A stretch of 22,330 nt of DNA. Source: an uncultured Christensenella sp. (GTDB lineage Bacteria > Bacillota > Clostridia > Christensenellales > Pumilibacteraceae). Every line of letters begins with the position of its first letter. Positions within the stretch are counted from its first letter, which is position 1. Positions 7,550 to 12,774 of this stretch are shown one piece after another. The notes below the pieces were generated by a model, which was not told the origin of the DNA, did no database searches, and saw only the letters and a list, made by a program, of their open reading frames with translations. Made by a program: the position numbers and the translations under genes. The stretch covers positions 44,649 through 66,978 of the forward strand of contig CAJUBY010000006.1 of the NCBI GenBank assembly GCA_910585055.1, written 5' to 3'.

Positions 7550-7621
7550 ATGGCTAAAAATACAAGGAGCCGCGATCATCCGTCGCGGTTTTTTATTGCA
7601 ATAAAAAACAGGAGGACATGA
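7550..7621 (+). CDS. Possible 23-residue peptide spanning a terminator
   Basis: An ATG at 7550 follows TAGGAG (7537-7542) at 7 bases and opens a 23-codon frame ending at the TGA 7619-7621, just before the scaffold gene. The frame runs straight through the terminator hairpin at 7570-7594, so a translating ribosome would keep the hairpin from forming. That could make translation-dependent read-through, but the frame may also be chance. The peptide is basic (RSRDHPSRFF) with no known relative. Confidence 0.3.
   Translation: MAKNTRSRDHPSRFFIAIKNRRT
7570..7594 (+). terminator. Intrinsic terminator between minor capsid and scaffold genes
   Basis: CCGCGA (7570-7575) pairs with TCGCGG (7583-7588) around a seven-base loop and is followed directly by six T. 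It sits inside the structural gene run, so it probably lowers rather than stops downstream expression, unless it is overridden by antitermination. Confidence 0.75.
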
Positions 7622-7628
7622 GGACAAA

Positions 7629-8135
7629 ATGGCATGGTTCAAGAAGAAAGTTAAGGAGGACGAAAAACACATGACCACACTCGAAGAAGTTCGCAAGGCA
7701 TATGAAGACCTTTCGGACGACGACAAAAAGACGTTTCATCAGTCGATTGCCGACCGCGTGCATGAAAGCATAGCGGCACAGGAACGTGCGGATGGTGACG
7801 AAGACAGCCAATCGGCAGAAGCTCGCGAACATGAAGCTCTCGGAGAAGAACATGCTGAAGGCAATGGCGAAACGCAAGAGTTACACGAAACGGATGACAG
7901 CGACGAAGAAAAACGGGAAGATAAGAACGACGACAATAAATACGATAATCTTATGTCTCGTATTGAAGCGCTTGAAAAACGGCTCGAAGCAACCGGAGAT
8001 AACGACGAACAAGCCGCCAGAGAATCGGAAAAAGTGTACGGAGTAGGAAATGGTGTGTTTGCTACCGCACGTAAAGATGAAGAAAAAATCACACCGAAAG
8101 AAGCGGCGCAGATAACGCGCTCGTTAAAAATTTAA
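7629..8135 (+). CDS. Capsid scaffolding protein candidate
   Basis: The 168-residue, extremely acidic protein (long Glu/Asp-rich stretch about 50-105) has a coiled coil (NLMSRIEALEKRLEAT) and ends in KITPKEAAQITRSLKI. It sits directly before the major capsid gene, where scaffolds are normally encoded, and its composition (acidic, helical, no Cys) fits. The family itself is not recognised, so the call is positional. Two starts are possible: ATG 7629 (GAGG five bases before) and ATG 7671, which has a stronger AAGGAGG (7653-7659) 11 bases upstream. Starting at 7671 would remove the basic WFKKKVKEDEKH segment. Both forms could be made. The next gene starts 18 bases later. Confidence 0.65.
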   Translation: MAWFKKKVKEDEKHMTTLEEVRKAYEDLSDDDKKTFHQSIADRVHESIAAQERADGDEDSQSAEAREHEALGEEHAEGNGETQELHETDDSDEEKREDKNDDNKYDNLMSRIEALEKRLEATGDNDEQAARESEKVYGVGNGVFATARKDEEKITPKEAAQITRSLKI

Positions 8136-8153
8136 TATAAGGAGAAATAAACT

Positions 8154-9722
8154 ATGGACAATATAATTTCGAGCGGCCTTTCGGATACGCAAGTTTATCT
8201 TCAGAATGCCGCAAATCTCAAAGCCCCCTTCAACATTACACATAATAGTGGGCAATTCCCGGCGCTTGGCGATGTTATGGTCAACCGCCGACTTGCGTCA
8301 ATGTGGCAACTTATACATCTTGACGAGCGTATATTCGTTGACGGTATAGGTATTACATCTATGAGTTCCGAAAGCGAAGACGCAGCAGGTGTTCGTATCC
8401 CGTCGCTTGTACCGCCTCCGCGTCGTATGCGTACACTTGCGCTCACTCCGTGCGGAAGCGGTACATTGAACGGTACACCCGGTAACAGCGCTCCGTTTAA
8501 CCGCAATCTTCCGAACGGGATGCAGACAAATGCCGTGGATATTTGGTTTAACCAACTCTACGACGAAGCTGCACAGATTTCGCGCGATCAATCACGTATG
8601 ATAGGTAGTAACCTTGATATTCTCGGTCAGTATACAGCCACGATACCGCAGGTCACGGCACAGCTTATGGATGCTGAAATCATGGCTACACAAATCGGTT
8701 CGGCGTTATCGGTTCTCGGCAACGGTGGGTTGTTCTATAATCCTGCAACGGATACGGACGGATATTGGCAGAGTATAATGAACAATCTCGGCACTTCACT
8801 TGCAAACGTGAATAATGCATACACAGACGGTATCATATCGTATCCGGCAGAAAAGAGCGTGTATATTCTGCGTTATCGTGCATTCAACAAACTTATGACG
8901 ATCAAAAACGGAGGCATCATAAACAGCGATATAGGACAGAAGATACTTCTTAACGGTAAATTCGACGATACCGGATCGCGCTATCTTGGCGGAGCAGTCC
9001 GCGGTATGTACGGCGGCATTCTTATCAAGGTCGTTCCCGATGTGTATTGGGATATTGCAGCGGCATTGAACAATCTTACGCCTACACAAAAAGCACAATT
9101 CGATAAGATCGACGGTTATATTGCAAACGGTCTTGGTACGTACTTCGGGCGTGCGGCTATTGCAACCGACGTAGACAAATCTCCGACGACTTCTATGGGT
9201 TATATAGTTCGTAATGATTGGCGTTGGGGAACGGTTGTTACGCGGCGTTCGTCTATACAGTTACTTATAAGTTCTGCCGATAATGGTGCAGACTTCGTAA
9301 ATCCTATTACCACGTTCTCGGGCGTTATTGCGCCTAACGACGTTGAGGCTGTGTTGGCGACATATAACGGTAGCGGTGATGTAGACAGCGACGGCACGCT
9401 TCAGCGTGTCGGTATCGGTACTTCTACGCTTACGACCGACGTCAAACTTACTGTTACGGGAACGGGTTCGGCGCAAATATCCGATGCAACGCTTATTGTA
9501 ACCGGTGCCGGCGAGTTGCATTACAGTTTCGGCAATAATGGCGATGGCACATATGAGTTTACGTTACCGCGAGGCTCGACTGCAACTGTAACGGTTACGG
9601 CGCCCGGATATAATTCCGCAACTATAAATATATCTGAAACCGATACCGCACTCGCGACTAAAGAACTTACTCAAGCGCTGACGGCTACGGCAGTTGCGGC
9701 AAATAAATCCAAGACAGAATAA
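8154..9722 (+). CDS. Major capsid protein with C-terminal Ig/PEGA-like domain
   Basis: The 522-residue protein starts after AAGGAG (8139-8144). Residues 1 to about 400 read as a phage coat protein: an N-arm (LSDTQVYLQNAANLK), helices with EIMATQIGSALSVLGNGG, the beta-rich P-domain and the late GYIVRNDWRWGTVVTRR / VNPITTF segment. Position after the scaffold and before the connector genes supports this. Residues about 428-510 (VKLTVTGTGSAQISDATLIV, ATVTVTAPGYNSATINIS) form a separate beta-sandwich resembling Ig-like/PEGA domains, which in other phages are displayed on the capsid surface and bind glycans. HK97 fold is assumed. The gene ends just before a strong terminator, fitting a highly expressed product. 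Confidence 0.85.
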   Translation: MDNIISSGLSDTQVYLQNAANLKAPFNITHNSGQFPALGDVMVNRRLASMWQLIHLDERIFVDGIGITSMSSESEDAAGVRIPSLVPPPRRMRTLALTPCGSGTLNGTPGNSAPFNRNLPNGMQTNAVDIWFNQLYDEAAQISRDQSRMIGSNLDILGQYTATIPQVTAQLMDAEIMATQIGSALSVLGNGGLFYNPATDTDGYWQSIMNNLGTSLANVNNAYTDGIISYPAEKSVYILRYRAFNKLMTIKNGGIINSDIGQKILLNGKFDDTGSRYLGGAVRGMYGGILIKVVPDVYWDIAAALNNLTPTQKAQFDKIDGYIANGLGTYFGRAAIATDVDKSPTTSMGYIVRNDWRWGTVVTRRSSIQLLISSADNGADFVNPITTFSGVIAPNDVEAVLATYNGSGDVDSDGTLQRVGIGTSTLTTDVKLTVTGTGSAQISDATLIVTGAGELHYSFGNNGDGTYEFTLPRGSTATVTVTAPGYNSATINISETDTALATKELTQALTATAVAANKSKTE

Positions 9723-9736
9723 CGCAAAAAAAGGCG

Positions 9737-9764
9737 AAGGCGAGACAGTAAAGTCTCGCCTTTT
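9737..9764 (+). terminator. Strong intrinsic terminator after major capsid gene
   Basis: AAGGCGAGAC (9737-9746) and GTCTCGCCTT (9753-9762) form a perfect 10-bp stem with a six-base loop, ending in TTTT. Terminators right after the coat gene help keep coat mRNA abundant relative to downstream genes. Confidence 0.88.
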
Positions 9765-9769
9765 CTATG

Positions 9770-9804
9770 CCGCCAAGAGTATAGCCGTGCGACTCGGCAG
9801 GCGG
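9770..9804 (+). promoter_or_regulatory. Structured leader before the connector gene
   Basis: CCGCC (9770-9774) pairs with GGCGG (9800-9804), enclosing a second helix GCCG (9784-9787) / CGGC (9795-9798) with a seven-base loop TGCGACT. The structure lies six bases before the ribosome site of the 9821 gene and just after the capsid terminator. It could be a translational control or RNA-processing element. Not recognised as any known motif; it may be fortuitous. Confidence 0.35.
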
Positions 9805-9820
9805 TTACAAAGAGGTGATT

Positions 9821-10351
9821 ATGACTAAACAACATACGGAACATCGGCAGTGCCCGTTTGACGACGAAATTATGAGATACGACTATCAAAAACACCGATA
9901 TGTACTTACAGAACACGGTGTACTGACCGAGCTCGGTGAAAATCTCGACGTATTGCTTAATTCCACAGGTGATGCCAATCCTAGCACTCTTGCCGAGCGA
10001 ATTTTAAAACGCGTGTCGCAGACGGTGTATTTGTATATATACAGAGACTCGGCTAATGAGCAGTGGCTTGAATACATACTTGCAAAGTATCCGCCGCTAC
10101 GCGAGCGTGTTAAGGAAATGCTGCAGGCGCAACTTTTATATATGCTTGAGAACGGGGACATAGGCTTGTATTCGGGCGTGAATATTGCTAAAGGACAAGC
10201 AATGGAAATAGAAAGTTTACGCGGTCGAGCGCGCATCGCGCCCGAAGTGGAAGACCTGGCGTTACAGGATATTCCCGGACTCGGATATTGTCTTAAATAC
10301 GTCGGGTTTTTGCCGTGTGTGTCGTGCGAGTTATATAGGCAGGGGTATTGA
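9821..10351 (+). CDS. Head-tail connector/adaptor protein candidate
   Basis: This is a 176-residue protein from the ATG at 9821. The frame also allows GTG 9815, but 9811-9820 (AGAGGTGATT) is an extended match to the 3' end of 16S rRNA, so that GTG is part of the ribosome site rather than the start. The product is mostly helical (RILKRVSQTVYLYIYRDSAN, YPPLRERVKEMLQAQLLYML), ending in a less regular C-terminus. Position right after the capsid gene and length fit the gp6/gp15-type adaptor that docks under the portal. No specific motif was recognised, so the call is positional. It is followed by a tightly packed run of completion genes. Confidence 0.55.
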   Translation: MTKQHTEHRQCPFDDEIMRYDYQKHRYVLTEHGVLTELGENLDVLLNSTGDANPSTLAERILKRVSQTVYLYIYRDSANEQWLEYILAKYPPLRERVKEMLQAQLLYMLENGDIGLYSGVNIAKGQAMEIESLRGRARIAPEVEDLALQDIPGLGYCLKYVGFLPCVSCELYRQGY

Positions 10352-10352
10352 T

Positions 10353-10709
10353 ATGTTGAATGCTTTAAGGTCTTTAGGACACGATCAGTTCGAATTTGCG
10401 CGGTGGTCGCCGAAAGTATATACGCAGTACAAGATCATACGCGTAAGCGTCGTCAGCGAGAATGAAAAGCGGTGGAGTACCGTAATTCAAAATCTCATAA
10501 CGACAGCCGACAGTACAGTCATTCGTACAACGTACGCATACGATTATCAGCCGCGGCAGCATATATTCTTCCGTAATCATTGGTGGGAAATACGCGCCGT
10601 TACGGATGTTACACAGGATATAAATCCGCAATCGCTTAGGTTTACAAACGGCGGCTCGACGGTATTTATACTCGAGATCGTAAAGGTTGACGGATATGAC
10701 GTCGAGTGA
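10353..10709 (+). CDS. Head closure/head-tail joining protein candidate
   Basis: This is a 118-residue protein from the ATG at 10353, which has AGGGG (10341-10345) in front. The frame is open back to 10317, but that part overlaps the previous gene and lacks a ribosome site. The sequence is beta-rich (VSVVSENEKRWSTVIQ, HIFFRNHWWEIRAVTDV, STVFILEIVKV). That is the small beta-barrel type of gp16/stopper protein that closes the portal channel after packaging, and 'W.I..V.D' near the middle is common in these proteins. The call rests on position, size and fold impression. It ends 13 bases inside the next gene. Confidence 0.55.
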   Translation: MLNALRSLGHDQFEFARWSPKVYTQYKIIRVSVVSENEKRWSTVIQNLITTADSTVIRTTYAYDYQPRQHIFFRNHWWEIRAVTDVTQDINPQSLRFTNGGSTVFILEIVKVDGYDVE

Positions 10710-10980
10710 GTTTTATTCGCTGTGTAAAGAATGCGAGCAGATTTTGCGCATGTCGGCGCCGTATAGGACCGGCAATCTGCGTTATAACGCGATCAAGATC
10801 GAGATAATGGGAAACAAGTGTCGTCTGTATGTCGACGAAAAAATAGCGCCGTATATGGAATACACAAACGAACCGTGGAAGAACGGTAAAAACCCCAACG
10901 AAGGGTGGTTTGATAGAGCTGCCGATAAAATAGCACGGCATATAGCCGAACGAACAAAAGGAGAATTGTATAATGCTTAA
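10696..10980 (+). CDS. Tail completion protein, HK97 gp10-like
   Basis: This is a 94-residue protein from the ATG at 10696 (AAAGG at 10682-10686 upstream); a TTG at 10687 is a less likely start. The order 'APYRTGNLRYNAIKIE ... YVDEKIAPYMEY ... GWFDRAADKIARHIAE' is the familiar layout of HK97 gp10/minor capsid completion proteins: an 'aP..tG.Lr.sI' start, a 'Y....Eyt' centre and a final amphipathic helix. It lies in the expected place before tail genes and overlaps both neighbours, which indicates an operon. It should contact the connector or the tail terminator. Fairly confident of the family, less so of the exact role. Confidence 0.65.
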   Translation: MTSSEFYSLCKECEQILRMSAPYRTGNLRYNAIKIEIMGNKCRLYVDEKIAPYMEYTNEPWKNGKNPNEGWFDRAADKIARHIAERTKGELYNA

Positions 10981-11812
10981 TATATCCGACGTTGCCCACG
11001 AGATACAAAAAGGGCTTAATCAAAATGCATATGGTATAAATTTTGCTATCTATACCGACGAGAGTGAGTATAAAAGAGCGTTAAAATCTCATACGGGAAA
11101 GATATTATATACCAATGGATTGCTTCGTGTAGGTTCATCTACAATTGTGCCTACACAAGGACTGACGGTCGCTACTCAAAATGCAACGCTTGAGATATGC
11201 GTGCAGTTGTTGAATCCCGATACAGACAACGAAATTATTCAAAATCACCGTACTGTTCTCGATATGTATTTTCAGCAATACCGCATTCAAACTATGGATG
11301 AAACGGATGCGAACAGGAATGTAGTTAAAACCTATACGGTTAGTGCGCTGTATTCGCTTGCAAATACGGGGGATGTACAGTTGCGCGACGGTATAGGCAC
11401 AAGCATCACGTTTTACGTGAATACAGAGTTTGCATATATAGAAAACGGATTAAACTCGTCTAATTGTAAATATACACTTGACGGGTATCCTATTCCGTAT
11501 TCAAGCGCAAAAATAACAAAAAATCCGGTCGGACAATCAGATTCCTTCAGTAACAGTGGTGGGAAAGGTGAGACTGTTAATACATCGTTTGTACGTAGTT
11601 TTGATTTTCAACTTCCGGCGAACATAAGCGATCTTGGAGAAAAAATTTTAAGCGAGTTATTAAGTGATGATCTCAATACAGAACATACGCTCGTTGTAAC
11701 TATAGGCAAAAGAGATTATACATATACGGTTGTGTTCGGATTGACTGATATATCGCTCGAAGGTATCAATAATGCAGGGCATAATATTTCGCTGATTGAG
11801 AGGCTGTTCTAA
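10973..11812 (+). CDS. Tail protein candidate, possibly terminator/tube fusion
   Basis: The 279-residue protein overlaps the previous gene by eight bases (AAAAGGAG at 10958-10965 upstream). The first about 120 residues (EIQKGLNQNAYGINFAIYTD, ATLEICVQLLNPDTDN, RTVLDMYFQQYRI) resemble a tail-terminator or completion domain. The rest, after a Ser/Gly-rich linker (DSFSNSGGKGETVN), ends in a beta-rich part (EHTLVVTIGKRDYTYTVVFG) that could be a tube-like domain. It occupies the slot of tail terminator plus major tail protein. I do not recognise a named family; the fusion reading is inference. It is the only candidate in the window for a tail tube protein. Confidence 0.45.
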   Translation: MLNISDVAHEIQKGLNQNAYGINFAIYTDESEYKRALKSHTGKILYTNGLLRVGSSTIVPTQGLTVATQNATLEICVQLLNPDTDNEIIQNHRTVLDMYFQQYRIQTMDETDANRNVVKTYTVSALYSLANTGDVQLRDGIGTSITFYVNTEFAYIENGLNSSNCKYTLDGYPIPYSSAKITKNPVGQSDSFSNSGGKGETVNTSFVRSFDFQLPANISDLGEKILSELLSDDLNTEHTLVVTIGKRDYTYTVVFGLTDISLEGINNAGHNISLIERLF

Positions 11813-12300
11813 TGGCATATGACATTTTCATCCATGATGATACGAGAAACACAAAAAAATCCCCGATAGCTGGAAGTGGGACAGCAACAAGTGATATAAC
11901 TAAAGGAGAAAATTTGCGACTTGGCGCAGCTAAAGGTTTAGTGGCAGTAAATAGCTATATTAAACCGTTTGTAGACCAAATGGCTACGCAATACGTAACA
12001 ACTATATCATTACGTACTGGGGCTCAAGAGCAGGAAGAGCGTATGTCATTCACATTACAAGCTGGGCAAAAGGTTTACGGTTTTTTTACATCTATTGCGA
12101 CGGGCGCAATTGTCGGCGGCTTGCCGGGTGCTATAATAGGCGGTGTTTTGAATTTAATTACGATGGGTATTGATTATTCAAATAAACAAGAAAAAATCAA
12201 CCTGCAACGCAGTGTCGAGAATGTGGGTTTGCGTTATCTGAATAATCGAGCCGGCGGCTCGGTTGCGTCATTCAGCGGCAGCAGATTAAAAAATCAGTAA
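11812..12300 (+). CDS. Small protein with Gly-rich hydrophobic core, possible mini tape measure/ejection protein
   Basis: The 162-residue protein starts on the last base of the previous gene (TAATG). Its centre, about residues 88-120, is a glycine-rich hydrophobic hairpin (YGFFTSIATGAIVGGLPGAI, then IGGVLNLITMGI) like the glycine-zipper membrane segments found in tape measure or ejection proteins. The flanks are polar and helical. It occupies the place where tape measure genes of several kilobases are expected, but at 162 residues it could span only a very short tail. A role in membrane penetration or tail length is inference; no family was recognised. A bidirectional terminator follows immediately. 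Confidence 0.45.
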   Translation: MAYDIFIHDDTRNTKKSPIAGSGTATSDITKGENLRLGAAKGLVAVNSYIKPFVDQMATQYVTTISLRTGAQEQEERMSFTLQAGQKVYGFFTSIATGAIVGGLPGAIIGGVLNLITMGIDYSNKQEKINLQRSVENVGLRYLNNRAGGSVASFSGSRLKNQ

Positions 12301-12302
12301 GT

Positions 12303-12332
12303 AAAAGGACGAGTGGTTATGCGTCCTTTTTT
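12303..12332. terminator. Bidirectional terminator between convergent genes
   Basis: AAAAGGACG (12303-12311) pairs with CGTCCTTTT (12322-12330) around a ten-base loop. T-runs follow on both strands (TTTTTT at 12327-12332 on +, AAAA at 12303-12306 read on -). The stop codon of the reverse gene (12317-12319) lies in the loop. It can end the + structural transcript and the - moron transcript alike. Confidence 0.78.
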
Positions 12333-12727
12333 AATTCGTCTAATTCTGATTGTAACTGTTTGATACGTTTCTGTTTAGCTATAGTATTTCGTATTTGTTT
12401 TTTTGTAGCGCATTTTGTTTTAAAATTATCTACCCAACGTTTGATTATAGGAAAATCTTTTATCGCTATGATTATAATAGCGGCAAGATCGGCGACTGCA
12501 GCTATAAGCGCCGGGATACCTATTCCCAAGAAGATAGGCTTGTATATATTGCCTGTTCCAGCTGTTATATAAACTAAATCATAGTTTGGATCATTAGGCG
12601 ATAGAGTATGAAAATAGGAAATATATCTATTTATAGATGGTATCTCTCTTAGTGTTATAATCGCACAAGAGAGTAAAATAGCCAAAACACAAACCAAAAG
12701 TATTTCAATTATAACGGTTTTTTTCAT
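12317..12727 (-). CDS. Two-TM membrane protein moron, unknown function
   Basis: The 136-residue protein is read against all its neighbours. Predicted membrane segments are 5-26 (VIIEILLVCVLAILLSCAII) and 65-89 (IFLGIGIPALIAAVADLAAI), with a 38-residue loop between that is probably outside the cell. The C-terminal residues 90-136 are highly basic and coiled-coil-like (TIAKQKRIKQLQSELDELKK), probably cytoplasmic. It has its own consensus promoter, no ribosome site (probable leaderless mRNA) and a terminator, so it is expressed apart from the late genes. The DNA is visibly richer in A/T than its neighbours, suggesting acquisition. Superinfection exclusion or a host-altering membrane role would be typical for such genes, but no motif proves it. 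Confidence 0.75.
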   Translation of the reverse strand: MKKTVIIEILLVCVLAILLSCAIITLREIPSINRYISYFHTLSPNDPNYDLVYITAGTGNIYKPIFLGIGIPALIAAVADLAAIIIIAIKDFPIIKRWVDNFKTKCATKKQIRNTIAKQKRIKQLQSELDELKKDA

Positions 12728-12733
12728 GCCGTT

Positions 12734-12762
12734 ATTTTAACAAAAAATTTTTTATTTGTCAA
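12734..12762 (-). promoter_or_regulatory. Consensus promoter for the reverse-strand moron
   Basis: Read on the minus strand: TTGACA (12762-12757), 17-base spacer ending in TGT (extended -10 TGn), then TAAAAT (12739-12734). The expected start falls at 12727, the A of the ATG, so the mRNA should be leaderless. The hexamers and spacing are identical to those of the promoter at 2841-2869. The -35 overlaps the ribosome site of the divergent gene at 12775. Confidence 0.85.
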
Positions 12763-12774
12763 GGAATGTTAATC

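Noticed and set aside
12317..12727. Insertion sequence or group I/II intron inside the tail operon
   Set aside because: The segment encodes a two-TM protein rather than a transposase or maturase and has no terminal inverted repeats; a moron explains it better.
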